Positions 34,776 to 44,438 of a stretch of 64,000 nt of DNA are shown here, piece after piece. The notes below the pieces were generated by a model. The model saw only the letters and a list, made by a program, of their open reading frames with translations. It was not told the DNA's origin and did not search any database. Numbering within the stretch: the stretch's first letter is position 1; every line of letters begins with the position of its first letter. Location of the stretch: positions 2,122,501-2,186,500 of the forward strand of contig NZ_CP015849.1 in the NCBI RefSeq assembly GCF_001654495.1, written 5' to 3'. A program made the translations under genes and the position numbers. Origin of the DNA: Streptomyces sp. SAT1. Lineage in GTDB: Bacteria > Actinomycetota > Actinomycetes > Streptomycetales > Streptomycetaceae.

Positions 34776-35744
34776 GTGACCGACGCTTCCGCCACGGCGG
34801 CCCGCAGGCCCGGTGAGCCGGCGCTCACCGCGCTCGGCCTGGCCGCCCCCGGCCCCGACCCCGCCGACTCCTCCCCGCACTCCTTCCCCGGCGGCGGCCG
34901 CTGGCGCACCGAGATCCCCTCCTGCGAGGGCCCGGAGGCGCTGGCGGTGGTCCTGGAGGAGTCCGCGCGGCTCGACGTCCCGGTGCACCGGATCAGCCAG
35001 GGCAGCGGCGTGTGGATGCTGACCGACGCCGAGATCACCGAGATGGTCGGGGCGAGTGCCGAACGGGGCGTCGAACTCTGCCTGTTCACCGGTCCGCGCG
35101 GCACCTGGGACACCGGCGGCTCGGTGCGCACCGACTCGGGCGGCGCGGGACCGCGCGCCCGCGGCCACGACGCGGTCGCCGGGTGCGTCGAGGACGCCCT
35201 GCGCGCCACCGGACTGGGGGTGAGATGCCTGCTCGTGGCCGACGAGGGCGTGCTGTGGACACTGCACCGGGCGCGGACGGCGGGACTCCTCCCGGCCGAC
35301 ACCACCCTGAAGGTGTCCGCGCTGATCGGGCCGGTGAACCCGGCCGCGTACGCCGTCCACGAGCGGCTGGGCGCCGACTCCGTGAATGTGCCGAGCGATC
35401 TGACGCCCGCCCATCTCACCGAGATACGGCGGGTGTCGGCGGCGCCGATGGACATGTACATCGAGGCGCCGGACGACCTCGGCGGCTATGTGCGGATGTA
35501 CGAGGTGGCCGAGTTGATCCGGCGCGGGGCGCCGCTGTACCTGAAGTTCGGTCTGTCCAGGGCGCCCGGCATCTATCCGTACGGGCACCATGTCCGCGAC
35601 GTCGCCCTGGCCAGTGCGCGGGAGCGGGTCCGGCGCGGCCGGCTGGCGCTGGACCTGCTGGAGCGGCACGGGGCGGCCGGTGACATGGCGCCGCTCGGCT
35701 CGCGGCTGCCGGGCCCGCTCACCCGCTTCGACACACCGGCATAA
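34776..35744 (+). CDS. conserved protein of a sugar operon, possibly U32-peptidase-like TIM barrel
   Basis: 322 residues, no signal peptide. I do not recognise it firmly. The alternation of short strands and helices ([98 protein letters not shown]) looks like a TIM barrel, and the last part resembles U32-family proteins; an aldolase acting on the dehydratase product is an alternative from context. GTG 34776 has GGAGGA 6-8 nt upstream. It sits between the sugar-acid enzymes and the ABC importer. Confidence 0.7.
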   Translation: MTDASATAARRPGEPALTALGLAAPGPDPADSSPHSFPGGGRWRTEIPSCEGPEALAVVLEESARLDVPVHRISQGSGVWMLTDAEITEMVGASAERGVELCLFTGPRGTWDTGGSVRTDSGGAGPRARGHDAVAGCVEDALRATGLGVRCLLVADEGVLWTLHRARTAGLLPADTTLKVSALIGPVNPAAYAVHERLGADSVNVPSDLTPAHLTEIRRVSAAPMDMYIEAPDDLGGYVRMYEVAELIRRGAPLYLKFGLSRAPGIYPYGHHVRDVALASARERVRRGRLALDLLERHGAAGDMAPLGSRLPGPLTRFDTPA

Positions 35745-36093
35745 CGTTCCGGAAACTGAGCTTCACAGAAGCCGACACAGCCGCGCACAATCCCACACAT
35801 CTGTTTCCCGGGCCGATCCGGCCCCGCAGTGCCCCGCAGTCGCACCGCCCGCAGTCGAACCGCCCGCCGCGCACCGCCCGGCAACTCCTCGGCACCACGG
35901 CACAGCACGACCGGCACAGCACCACCGCACCAGACGTGCACGACCGGCACCACCGGCACTCCCGGCTCCACCGGCACTCCCGGCTCCACCGGCACCACCC
36001 CCACAGCGTCGCCGCACCGCCATGTACTGCCATGTACTGCCCCGCACCGCTCGCACCGCCGGACCACCCGCACCCACATCGAGGATGATGACC
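35745..36093 (+). other. repeat-rich leader of the sugar ABC operon
   Basis: A 349 bp non-coding stretch before the binding-protein gene. It contains GTTCCGGAAAC near 35751, then several tandem motifs: CCCCGCAGT and CCGCCCGCAGTCG copies (35820-35870), a 19-20 bp unit CCGGCACTCCCGGCTCCA repeated around 35955-36000, and GCCATGTACT twice at 36020-36040. I see no gene and no confident promoter. Confidence 0.5.
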
Positions 36094-37203
36094 ATGCGCA
36101 ACCGCAGAGCCGCACTCGCCGCCCCCGCCACCGCCGCCTGCCTCCTCCTGGCCCTGTCCGCCTGCGGGCAGAACAGCGAGGGCGGCAGCAAGGAGGACAA
36201 GAGCGGCGCCAAGGGCGGCACCATCGGTGTCGCGATGCCGACCAAGTCGTCCGAGCGGTGGATCGCCGACGGCAACAACGTTGTCAAGAACCTGGAGTCC
36301 AAGGGCTACAAGGCCAAGCTGGTCTTCGGCGAGGACGACCCGGACACCCAGGTCTCGCAGATCGAGAACCTGATCACCCAGGGCGTCAAGGGCCTGATCG
36401 TCGCCGCCATCGACAACAAGTCCCTGAACAACGTGCTCCAGCAGGCCGCCGACGCCAAGATCCCGGTCATCTCCTACGACCGGCTGATCCTCGGGACCAA
36501 GAACGTCGACTACTACGCCTCCTTCGACAACGAGAAGGTCGGGCAGCTCCAGGCCGGTTACATCGTCGAGCAGCTCGGTCTGAAGAGCGGCAAGGGCCCC
36601 TTCAACGTCGAGCTGTTCGCCGGTTCCAACGACGACAACAACACCAAGTACTTCTTCGACGGCGCGCTGAGCGTCCTCAAGCCGTACATCGACGGCAAGA
36701 AGCTGGTCGTCAGGTCCGGCCAGACGAAGCTGAACCAGGTGACCACGCTGCGCTGGGACGGCGCCACCGCCCAGCGGCGCATGGACGACATCCTCACCTC
36801 GGCCTACAAGAGCGCCCGGGTCGACGCCGTCCTGTCCCCCTACGACGGCATCTCCATCGGTGTGCTGTCCGCGCTGAAGTCGGACGGCTACGGCTCCGGC
36901 AGCAAGCCGCTGCCCGTCATCACGGGCCAGGACGCCGAGCTGGCCTCGGTGAAGTCGATCATCGCCGGGCAGCAGACGCAGACCGTCTACAAGGACACCC
37001 GCAAGCTCGCCGAGGTCGCCTCGACGATGGTCGACGACGTCCTCAACGGCAAGAAGCCCGAGGTCAACGACACCAAGTCGTACGACAACGGCGCCAAGGT
37101 GGTGCCGTCCTACCTGCTCCAGCCGGTCAGCGTCGACAAGACGAACTACGAGGACGTCCTGGTCAAGGGCGGCTACTACACCGACGCGCAACTGGGCAAG
37201 TAG
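36094..37203 (+). CDS. ChvE-type multiple-sugar-binding lipoprotein
   Basis: 369 residues. Lipoprotein signal with lipobox LSAC (Cys about residue 23), then a periplasmic-binding-protein type 1 domain: [110 protein letters not shown]. This pattern is that of ChvE/XylF, which bind xylose, glucose, galactose or arabinose. It is the solute receptor for the ATPase and permease downstream. GAGGA precedes ATG 36094; ATGs at 36085 and 36088 are alternatives. Confidence 0.9.
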   Translation: MRNRRAALAAPATAACLLLALSACGQNSEGGSKEDKSGAKGGTIGVAMPTKSSERWIADGNNVVKNLESKGYKAKLVFGEDDPDTQVSQIENLITQGVKGLIVAAIDNKSLNNVLQQAADAKIPVISYDRLILGTKNVDYYASFDNEKVGQLQAGYIVEQLGLKSGKGPFNVELFAGSNDDNNTKYFFDGALSVLKPYIDGKKLVVRSGQTKLNQVTTLRWDGATAQRRMDDILTSAYKSARVDAVLSPYDGISIGVLSALKSDGYGSGSKPLPVITGQDAELASVKSIIAGQQTQTVYKDTRKLAEVASTMVDDVLNGKKPEVNDTKSYDNGAKVVPSYLLQPVSVDKTNYEDVLVKGGYYTDAQLGK

Positions 37204-37265
37204 CCCCCTCCCGCACCCACCGGTACGACCACCACCGAACCGACCACCGACCGGAAGGCACGACC

Positions 37266-38888
37266 ATGGCGGGACCCGTCCTGGAAATGCGCTCGATCGT
37301 CAAGACCTTTCCCGGTGTCAAAGCGCTGTCGGACGTCACCCTGACCGTCCGCCGGGGCGAGGTCCACGCCATCTGCGGGGAGAACGGCGCCGGCAAGTCC
37401 ACCCTGATGAAGGTGCTCTCCGGCGTGCATCCGCACGGGAGTTACGAGGGCGAGATCCTCTTCGAGGGCGAGACCTGCCGGTTCCGGGACATCCGGGCCA
37501 GCGAACAGCGCGGCATCGTCATCATCCACCAGGAACTGGCGCTGGTGCCCCATCTCTCCCTCGCGGAGAACATCTTCCTCGGCAACGAACACGCCAGGCG
37601 CGGGTTCATCGACTGGAACGACACGCTCAGGCACGCCGCGCAACTGCTGCGCCGCGTCGGCCTCGACGACCACCCGGAGACCCGGGTCTGCGACATCGGG
37701 GTCGGCAGGCAGCAGCTCGTGGAGATCGCCAAGGCGCTGTCGAAGTCGGTGAAGCTGCTCATCCTGGACGAGCCGACGGCCGCGCTCAACGACGAGGACA
37801 GCGGCAAACTCCTCGATCTCATCCTGGAGTTGAAGAACCAGGGCATCACCTCGATCATCATCTCCCACAAGCTGAACGAGATCCGCAAGGTCGCCGACTC
37901 GGTGACGATCCTGCGCGACGGCCGCACCATCGAGACGCTCGACGTGCGGGCCGCCGCCACCACCGAGGAACGCATCATCTCCGGGATGGTCGGCCGCGAC
38001 CTCGACCACCGCTTCCCCGAACGCACCCCGCACCGGCCCGAGGAGGGCGCGGCACCGGCCCTGGAGATCCGCGGCTGGACCGTGTTCCACCCGATCGACC
38101 AGCAGCGCAAGGTCGTCGACGACGTGTCGCTCCAGGTGCGGCGCGGGGAGATCGTCGGCATCGCGGGCCTGATGGGCGCCGGCCGCACCGAGCTGGCCAT
38201 GAGCGTCTTCGGCCGCTCCTACGGGCGCTACGCGGCCGGCACGGTCCTCAAGGACGGCACCGAGATCCGTACGAAGACCGTCGCGGAGGCGGTCGGGCAC
38301 GGCATCGCGTACGTCACCGAGGACCGCAAGCACTACGGCCTGAACCTCATCGACACCATCAACCGCAACATCTCGCTGACCGCGCTGCGGAAGGTCGCCC
38401 GGCGGGGCGTGGTCGACGAGCACCGGGAACGGCAGGTCGCCGAGGGGTTCCGCACCTCCATGAACATCAAGGCGCCGACCGTGTTCGAGCCGGCGGGCAA
38501 GCTGTCCGGCGGCAACCAGCAGAAGGTCGTCCTCAGTAAGTGGATCTTCTCCGGGCCGGACGTGCTGATCCTGGACGAGCCCACCCGGGGCATCGACGTG
38601 GGCGCCAAGTACGAGATCTACACGGTGATCGACCGGCTGGCCGCGCAGGGCAAGGCGGTCGTCTTCATCTCCTCCGAGCTGCCGGAACTGCTCGGCATGT
38701 GCGACCGGATCTACACCATGGCCGCCGGCCGACTGACCGGCGAGGTGCCGCGCGCCGAGGCCACCCAGGAGGTGCTGATGCGCCGTATGACGAAAGACCC
38801 GCAGGACCCGCAGGACCCCCGGGCCGCCCGGATCTCCCAGGACTCTCAGGACTCTCAGGACTCTCAGGACGAAGAGGTATCGCGATGA
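37266..38888 (+). CDS. sugar ABC importer ATPase, two-domain (XylG/MmsA type)
   Basis: 540 residues with two ABC domains. First: Walker [10 protein letters not shown], signature [15 protein letters not shown], Walker [12 protein letters not shown]. Second: degenerate Walker [12 protein letters not shown], signature [14 protein letters not shown], Walker [17 protein letters not shown]. This is the standard arrangement of the ribose/xylose class. The C-terminus is extended by simple repeats (DPQDPQDP, then [14 protein letters not shown]) that conserved family members lack. ATGA overlap with the permease gene. Confidence 0.94.
   Translation: MAGPVLEMRSIVKTFPGVKALSDVTLTVRRGEVHAICGENGAGKSTLMKVLSGVHPHGSYEGEILFEGETCRFRDIRASEQRGIVIIHQELALVPHLSLAENIFLGNEHARRGFIDWNDTLRHAAQLLRRVGLDDHPETRVCDIGVGRQQLVEIAKALSKSVKLLILDEPTAALNDEDSGKLLDLILELKNQGITSIIISHKLNEIRKVADSVTILRDGRTIETLDVRAAATTEERIISGMVGRDLDHRFPERTPHRPEEGAAPALEIRGWTVFHPIDQQRKVVDDVSLQVRRGEIVGIAGLMGAGRTELAMSVFGRSYGRYAAGTVLKDGTEIRTKTVAEAVGHGIAYVTEDRKHYGLNLIDTINRNISLTALRKVARRGVVDEHRERQVAEGFRTSMNIKAPTVFEPAGKLSGGNQQKVVLSKWIFSGPDVLILDEPTRGIDVGAKYEIYTVIDRLAAQGKAVVFISSELPELLGMCDRIYTMAAGRLTGEVPRAEATQEVLMRRMTKDPQDPQDPRAARISQDSQDSQDSQDEEVSR
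38838..38870 (+). repeat. 9 bp tandem repeat in ATPase tail
   Basis: CAGGACTCT is repeated in three full copies plus CAGGAC, encoding (QDS)3QD at the extreme C-terminus. The repeat is in frame, so slippage would change the tail length without a frameshift. Confidence 0.85.
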
Positions 38889-40129
38889 GTACGGATGTGA
38901 GCGCCAAGAGCCCGGCCCCGGCGCCGCCGGGCCGGGCCGGGGCGGAGTCCGGCGGCGGACTGCTCCAGCTGATGCTGGGCGGGCTGCGCCGCAACATGCG
39001 CCAGTACGGCATGCTGATCGCGCTCGGCCTGATCGTCGTCCTCTTCGAGATCTGGACCGACGGCGATCTGCTGCTGCCGCGCAACGTCTCCAACCTGGTC
39101 CTCCAGAACAGCTACATCCTGATCCTGGCCATCGGCATGATGCTGGTGATCATCGCCGGGCACATCGACCTGTCGGTCGGCTCGCTCACGGCGTTCGTGG
39201 GCGCCGTGGCGGCCGTGCTCACCGTCAGCCACCATCTCGCGTGGCCCGTCGCGGTGGTGCTGTGCCTGCTGGTGGGCGCGGCGGCGGGCTCGCTGCAAGG
39301 GTTCCTGATCGCGTATCTGGGGATACCGTCGTTCATCGTCACCCTCGCCGGGATGCTGCTCTTCCGCGGGCTGACGGAGATCTTGCTCAAGGGGCAGACC
39401 CTCGGCCCGTTCCCGGACGGCCTGCAGAAGTTCGGCAACGGCTTCCTGCCCGAGGCGGGCCCGCACACCAACTACCACAATCCGACCCTGCTCCTGGGCC
39501 TCGTCCTCGTCGCCTCCGTGGTCTGGCAGGAGGTGCGCGACCGGCGCCGCCAGCAGGAGTTCTCCCTGGACGTGCTGCCCGCGCGGCTGTTCGCGCTCAA
39601 GCTCGTCGCGCTGGTCGCCGCGGTGCTGGTCGTCACCCTGCTGCTGGCCAGCTACAAGGGCGCGCCGATCGTGCTGATCGTCCTCGGCGCGCTGGTCGTC
39701 GGTTACGGCTATGTGATGCGCAACGCGGTCTTCGGCCGCCACATCTACGCGATCGGCGGCAACCTGCCGGCCGCGAAGCTGTCCGGCGTCAAGGACCGGC
39801 GGGTCACCTTCCAGGTGTTCCTGAACATGGGTGTGCTCGCCGCCCTGGCCGGCCTGGTCGTCGCCGCCCGGCTCAACGCGGCCTCGCCGAAGGCGGGCGT
39901 CAACTACGAGCTGGAGGCCATCGCCTCCTCCTTCATCGGCGGCGCCTCCATGAGCGGCGGTGTCGGCACCGTGCTCGGCGCGATCATCGGCGGTCTCGTC
40001 CTCGGCGTGCTCAACAACGGCATGAACCTGCTCAGCGTCGGCACCGACTGGCAGCAGGTCATCAAGGGCCTCGCCCTGCTCGCGGCGGTCGGCTTCGACG
40101 TGTGGAACAAGCGCAGGTCCGGCTCCTGA
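38885..40129 (+). CDS. sugar ABC importer permease (XylH type)
   Basis: 414 residues with about ten membrane helices. The BPD-transporter-2 core is clear: [23 protein letters not shown] (about residues 75-100), [16 protein letters not shown], and the C-terminal [37 protein letters not shown]. The EAA-like loop contacts the ATPase. Overlaps the ATPase stop by 4 bp. Closes the importer operon, with a strong terminator downstream. Confidence 0.94.
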   Translation: MSTDVSAKSPAPAPPGRAGAESGGGLLQLMLGGLRRNMRQYGMLIALGLIVVLFEIWTDGDLLLPRNVSNLVLQNSYILILAIGMMLVIIAGHIDLSVGSLTAFVGAVAAVLTVSHHLAWPVAVVLCLLVGAAAGSLQGFLIAYLGIPSFIVTLAGMLLFRGLTEILLKGQTLGPFPDGLQKFGNGFLPEAGPHTNYHNPTLLLGLVLVASVVWQEVRDRRRQQEFSLDVLPARLFALKLVALVAAVLVVTLLLASYKGAPIVLIVLGALVVGYGYVMRNAVFGRHIYAIGGNLPAAKLSGVKDRRVTFQVFLNMGVLAALAGLVVAARLNAASPKAGVNYELEAIASSFIGGASMSGGVGTVLGAIIGGLVLGVLNNGMNLLSVGTDWQQVIKGLALLAAVGFDVWNKRRSGS

Positions 40130-40214
40130 GACCGGGCGCCCGCCCCGCCCGCCGCGCACCGTCCCGCGGACGTCCGCACCGGCGGGCGGCCCGTGCCCGC
40201 GGGCTTTCCCACCG

Positions 40215-40249
40215 GCGGGCGGCCCGTGCCCCGCGCACGGGCCGCCCGC
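40215..40249. terminator. bidirectional terminator after the sugar permease
   Basis: GCGGGCGGCCCGTGC and its exact complement (15 bp stem) with a 5 nt loop lie between the convergent permease and Rrf2 genes. A direct repeat of CACCGGCGGGCGGCCCGTGC occurs at about 40177 and 40210. Confidence 0.85.
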
Positions 40250-40253
40250 GCGG

Positions 40254-40721
40254 TCACGGGTTCTCCCACGCCGCCGGTTCCGCCGCCAGGGTCCGTACCG
40301 TCTCCGGCAGGGCGCCCGAGGCGATGTCGGCGAGGGTGACGCCCTCCAGGATCCGGCGGACATTGGCGCGCAGCGCGATCCACAGGGGCAGCAGCGGCTC
40401 GGCCGAGCCCGTGTAGGTCAGGCCGGTGGGGCGTTCGCCGCGTACGGACACGATGGGGCCGTCCACCGCGCGGATGACGTCGGCCACCGTGATCTGCGCC
40501 GCGTCCCGGGCCAGGGTGTAGCCGCCGCCCCCGCCGCGCCGGCTGGTGACCAGGCCCGCGCGGCGCAGGTCGCCGAGGATGCCCTCCAGGAACTTGTGCG
40601 GGATGCCCTGCTCGGCGGCGACCGTCTCCGCCTTCACCGGGCCCGCCTGGTCCTGCACCCCTCGTACGGCCAGTTCCAGAACCGCCCGTACCGCGTAGTC
40701 CGCCCGTGCCGAGATCCTCAT
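40254..40721 (-). CDS. Rrf2 family transcriptional regulator, cysteine-free
   Basis: 155 residues. Rrf2 winged helix: MRISARADYAVRAVLELAV, QGIPHKFLEGILGDLRRAGLVTSRRGGGGGYTLARDAAQITVADVIRAVDGP (about residues 1-85). It contains no cysteine at all, so it cannot hold an IscR/NsrR/RsrR-type iron-sulfur cluster and may sense something else or use other ligands. ATG 40721; CACAAT (40728-40733) ends 6 nt upstream, suggesting a leaderless transcript. Divergent from the GH35 gene. Confidence 0.88.
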   Translation of the reverse strand: MRISARADYAVRAVLELAVRGVQDQAGPVKAETVAAEQGIPHKFLEGILGDLRRAGLVTSRRGGGGGYTLARDAAQITVADVIRAVDGPIVSVRGERPTGLTYTGSAEPLLPLWIALRANVRRILEGVTLADIASGALPETVRTLAAEPAAWENP

Positions 40722-40798
40722 GGGTCCATTGTGGGGCCCGGGACAGTGGAGAATGGCGGTGCCCGCGCCCCGTACCATCCGCCCGGGAGGCACTCACC

Positions 40799-43603
40799 TT
40801 GGCGCTCAGCAGACGTACATTCAGCGCCCTCGCGGGCTCCGCCGCGCTCGGTCTCGCACTGGGCGGCAGCGGTGGGCCGGGGGCGCCGGCGGCGTTCGCC
40901 GCGCACGGGGTGCCGACGGGTCCGCCGCCGCCTGTCCCGGCCGCCGACGGGCGGCGCCACACCGTGGCCTTCGACCACTACTCGCTGCTGGTGGACGGCA
41001 GGCGGCTGGTGCTGTGGTCCGGCGAGATGCACCCGTTCCGGCTGCCCAGCCCCGGCCTGTGGCGGGACGTCCTCCAGAAGATGCGGGCGCACGGCTACAA
41101 CGCGGTCACCGCGCGGGTGGCGTGGAACTACCACTCCGCCGCCCCGGGCGCGTACGACTTCACGGGCGTGCGGGACCTCGGGCTGTTCCTGCGCACCGCC
41201 GCCGAGACCGGGCTCTACGTCGTGCTGCGGCCGGGCCCGCGCATCGGCGCCGACGTGGACGGCGGCGGCCTGCCCGGCTGGCTGCCCGCGGCCGCGGGCG
41301 CCTCGCCGACCGCCGACCCCGGGTACGCGCGGCACGCCGAGGAGTGGCTGGGCCGGGTCGACGCGATCGCCGCCCGGCACCTGTACACCCGGGGCGACGG
41401 CACGGTGCTGCTCTACCAGGTGGACAGCGGGGCGGCGGCGGACACCGGCGGCGCCCTGGTGTCCCGGCTGCTCGACAAGGTCCGCGCCGACGGCATCGAC
41501 GTCCCCCTCTTCCACGGCGACCGCGGCGGCCGGTGGATGCCGCAGTCCTTCCCCCGCCCCGCGGGGTTCCTGTCGGACACCGGCGGCGGGCACGGCACCG
41601 GGGCACCGCGCGCACGGGACGCGGCCGCCGTGCGGCGCGCCCAGCTCACGGACCTGGCCGGCGGCATCGCCCTGCACAACGTGTACCCGGCCTTCGGCGG
41701 CACCTCCTGGGGCTGGCTGCCCGGACCGGGCATGCCCGCGTCCTACGACCACGGCGCCGCCATCGACGAGGGACGCCAGGTGACCGCGGAGATGGTGCCC
41801 GCGCACCAGATCGGGCACATGCTGCGGCATCTGCCCGACTTCGCCAAGCTGGAGCGGGCCGGGGGCGCGAGCGCGCGCGGGCTCACGACGTACCACCTGC
41901 GCAACCCCGACACCGGCGGCCGGGTCCACATCCTGCGCAACGACAGCGACAAGGACGTCTCCTCGCTGCTGCCCGCCGCCGGTGAGGACCTGCCGGTGAC
42001 GGTCCCGGCCAGGGACGCCCGGCTGGCGGTCACCGGGATGCGGCTGGGACTGCTCAGGGTGCGGTACTCCACCGCGCACCCGATGCTGTACCTCTCGGCC
42101 GGGCCGCTGGACATCGTGGTGTTCTGCGGACGGCGCGGTGACTCGGCCCGGCTGGCGCTGGAGGCGGCCGGAGAGCCGATGGTCACCCGGCTCAGCCAGC
42201 AGGTCGCCTATGTGTACGAGCGGCGTCTGGTACGGATCACGGTGCCCTTCGGCACCGGCCTCGCCGGGGCCCGGGTGGAGGCGGGCGAGACCGTCGACCG
42301 GCCGGTGCTGATGCTGTTCGCCGACGACAGGACGTCGTCGCGGCTGTGGCCGTACGAGACTCCGTCGGGCTCGCTGCTGGTCTGCGGGCCGAGGCTGCTG
42401 CGCACCGCCGCCGTCCAGGGGGCCACGCTCCACCTCACCGGCGACACCGTCGAGGCGACGAGGCTGGAGGTCTGGCCCCCGCACGGAGTGACGGCGGTGA
42501 CGTGGAACGGCCGCCCGGTGCGCACCGTCCGCACCGGCTCGGGCAGTCTGCGCTCGGTCGCGCCGCTGGCGGGGGTGGCAAAGGTGGAGCTGCCCGTGCT
42601 GGGCGGCTGGCGGGCGCGGGCGGAGAGTCCCGAGTCCGCGCCCGGCTTCGACGACTCGGCGTGGCGGACCGCCGACCTGGCCTCCGCGGACGGCGGCACG
42701 GCCGGCGCGCGGAAGCAGCCGGTGCTGTCCGCCGACGCCTACGGCTTCCACTACGGCGCTGTCTGGTACCGGGGCGCCTTCACGGACGCCTCGGGCATCG
42801 GGTCGGTGTCGCTGGAGCACGGCGCGGGCCCCGGCGGGCTGCTGATGGCGTGGCTGGACGGGGAGCCGCTGGGCACGCACCAGGTGCCGGGCCCGGGGCA
42901 CGAGGGCGGCGCCGACGCGGGGCACAAGGGCGGCGCCGATGCGGGCACCGCCGTTCTCGCCGTGCCGCCGCACCTGCGGACCGGCGGCCGGCATGTGCTG
43001 GCCGTGCTGGTGCGGCCGGCGGCGCGGGCGCAGGACGACACGGCGCCCGGCACGGCCGCCGGGGCGGCGCGCGGGCTGGCGGCGGTGGACTTCGCCGGGG
43101 GCGAGCCGCGGGTGCGCTGGCGGATCCAGGGCGCGGGCCCGGCCGACCCGGTGCGCGGACCGCTGAACAACGGCGGCCTGCACGGGGAGCGGGAGGGCTG
43201 GCACCTGCCGGGCTTCCTGGACGGCGGCTGGGACAAGGTGTCCTTCCCGCGTGCCGTGCGGCGCCAGGGGGTCACCTGGTACCGGACCACGTTCAAGCCG
43301 TCGGTCGCGGCGGGCACGGACGCCTCGGTGGGGCTGGTGCTCGACGACGACCCGCACCGCGAGTGGCGGGCGCAGGTCTTCCTGAACGGCTGGAACCTGG
43401 GCGAGTACGTCAACGGCGCGGCCGGGCGGCGCCCGCTCGTCCTGCCGGACGGGATCCTGCGCACCCGGGACACCAACACCCTGGCCCTGGCCGTCCTGTC
43501 CGGGGCGGACACGGAGGCGGGGCCCGGCCGGGTGCGGCTGACGCTGCTGGGATCCGCGGCCGGCGGCGTGCCGGTGGTGCCGGTGTCCTCCCCCGGCCGC
43601 TGA
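40799..43603 (+). CDS. GH35-like protein, probably catalytically inactive, Tat-exported
   Basis: 934 residues. N-terminal Tat signal (SRRTFSALAGSAALGLAL). The GH35 barrel is recognisable: WSGEMHPFRLPSPGLWRDVLQKMRAHGYNAVTARVAWNYHS, YVVLRPGPRIGADVDGGGLPGWL, HNVYPAFGGTSWGWLPGPGMPASYDHGAAIDEGRQ. However, the acid/base motif (normally QVENEYG) reads QVDSGAA, and the nucleophile motif (normally AEFGGGW) reads SDTGGGH after a shortened loop. Beta-galactosidase jelly-roll domains follow to the C-terminus. TTG 40799 is used because GGGAGG lies about 10 nt upstream. A carbohydrate-binding or scaffold role is inferred. Confidence 0.8.
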   Translation: MALSRRTFSALAGSAALGLALGGSGGPGAPAAFAAHGVPTGPPPPVPAADGRRHTVAFDHYSLLVDGRRLVLWSGEMHPFRLPSPGLWRDVLQKMRAHGYNAVTARVAWNYHSAAPGAYDFTGVRDLGLFLRTAAETGLYVVLRPGPRIGADVDGGGLPGWLPAAAGASPTADPGYARHAEEWLGRVDAIAARHLYTRGDGTVLLYQVDSGAAADTGGALVSRLLDKVRADGIDVPLFHGDRGGRWMPQSFPRPAGFLSDTGGGHGTGAPRARDAAAVRRAQLTDLAGGIALHNVYPAFGGTSWGWLPGPGMPASYDHGAAIDEGRQVTAEMVPAHQIGHMLRHLPDFAKLERAGGASARGLTTYHLRNPDTGGRVHILRNDSDKDVSSLLPAAGEDLPVTVPARDARLAVTGMRLGLLRVRYSTAHPMLYLSAGPLDIVVFCGRRGDSARLALEAAGEPMVTRLSQQVAYVYERRLVRITVPFGTGLAGARVEAGETVDRPVLMLFADDRTSSRLWPYETPSGSLLVCGPRLLRTAAVQGATLHLTGDTVEATRLEVWPPHGVTAVTWNGRPVRTVRTGSGSLRSVAPLAGVAKVELPVLGGWRARAESPESAPGFDDSAWRTADLASADGGTAGARKQPVLSADAYGFHYGAVWYRGAFTDASGIGSVSLEHGAGPGGLLMAWLDGEPLGTHQVPGPGHEGGADAGHKGGADAGTAVLAVPPHLRTGGRHVLAVLVRPAARAQDDTAPGTAAGAARGLAAVDFAGGEPRVRWRIQGAGPADPVRGPLNNGGLHGEREGWHLPGFLDGGWDKVSFPRAVRRQGVTWYRTTFKPSVAAGTDASVGLVLDDDPHREWRAQVFLNGWNLGEYVNGAAGRRPLVLPDGILRTRDTNTLALAVLSGADTEAGPGRVRLTLLGSAAGGVPVVPVSSPGR

Positions 43604-43907
43604 GTCCCCGGTCCCGGCGGGCGGGGGCCGCCGCCGTCCCCGGACGGGGTCCGTCCCCAGACGGGGTCCGTCCCCGGGCGGGGCCCCGCACTCCGGGCCC
43701 GGGGCACCGCGATCCGGACGCCGGACGCCGTGACCCGGACACCGGACAGGGTGATCCGGACGCCGGGCATCGTGACCCGGGTGCCGGGCGTCGTGATCCG
43801 GGCAGCGCGATCCGGGCGAGAGCGCCGCGAAAGAACCTTTCCCCGGGCCGGTCGGCCGGAGAGGATGGGGGGTCCGGCAGACCGAGGGGGGCGACAAAGG
43901 GAGATGA
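43604..43907 (+). other. gap with two tandem repeat arrays
   Basis: A 304 bp spacer. The first half carries three 17 bp units CCGTCCCCGGACGGGGT (43634-43683), each a small hairpin that may end the GH35 transcript. The second half carries a 21 bp array (43711-43820). A -10-like or ribosome site is visible only near 43898 (AGGGAG) before the metallopeptidase. Confidence 0.6.
43711..43820 (+). repeat. 21 bp tandem repeat array
   Basis: Four full units start at 43711, 43732, 43753 and 43774, alternating GATCCGG and GACCCGG heads, plus shortened units at 43795 and 43809. All full units are exactly 21 bp (7 codons), but no ribosome-binding site or start is attached, so I treat it as non-coding. 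Confidence 0.8.
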
Positions 43908-44438
43908 GTGCGTAGGAAACGGGAGATGCGGCGCCTCGCCGAGACTCTCATCGGCCCGCTCCGGGTACCGGTCCCCGCGGACCCGGAGACATTGTTCGCC
44001 GCCCTCGTCGACTCGGTCGCCGCCTGGCGCGGCCGGCCGGTCGTCGTCCGCCGGGAGATCTTCCCGCCGCACACCGCGAGCGGGCTGTGGCTGGAGGGCG
44101 AGACACAGGACGTGGTGGTCATCGACCGGCGGGCCGCCGCGTGGCACCAGATCGTGATCTTCTGCCACGAGGTGTGGCACATGAGCCGGCGGGACGCGGA
44201 CGCCGCGGGCCCGGTCCCGGCGGGCGGTCCGCCCCGGCCGGTCGCCGCCCGCACCGACTTCAGCCTGGCCGACGAGCAGGAGGCCGACCGGTTCGGCATG
44301 CTCATGGGCGGCAGACTGCGCGGCTGGCTGGAGGAGGCACCGGCGGGCGGCGCGTCCGCCGCGGCCCCCGGCGCCGACGAGGACATCGCCGGACGCATCG
44401 GATCGGCACTCAACTACCGGGGAACACCCAGGACATGA
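43908..44438 (+). CDS. ImmA/IrrE-like HExxH metallopeptidase
   Basis: 176 residues. The zinc motif is HEVWH (about residues 86-90) in IVIFCHEVWHMSR, preceded by VVVIDRRAAAWHQ, with a downstream acidic helix LADEQEADRFGMLMGG that supplies the third ligand. This is the ImmA/IrrE-type fold used by SOS-like repressor proteases and by toxin-annotated proteins. The usual partner XRE repressor is not present next to it. GTG 43908 has AAGGGAG 4 nt upstream; ATG 43926 is an alternative. Its stop overlaps the next start (ATGA). Confidence 0.8.
   Translation: MRRKREMRRLAETLIGPLRVPVPADPETLFAALVDSVAAWRGRPVVVRREIFPPHTASGLWLEGETQDVVVIDRRAAAWHQIVIFCHEVWHMSRRDADAAGPVPAGGPPRPVAARTDFSLADEQEADRFGMLMGGRLRGWLEEAPAGGASAAAPGADEDIAGRIGSALNYRGTPRT

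Noticed and set aside
43711-43820. Translated 7-residue repeats (DPDAGRR-like) of the 21 bp array as part of a protein
   Set aside because: The multiple-of-three unit keeps the frame open, but no start with a ribosome site leads into it and it is followed by the true start of the metallopeptidase in another frame.
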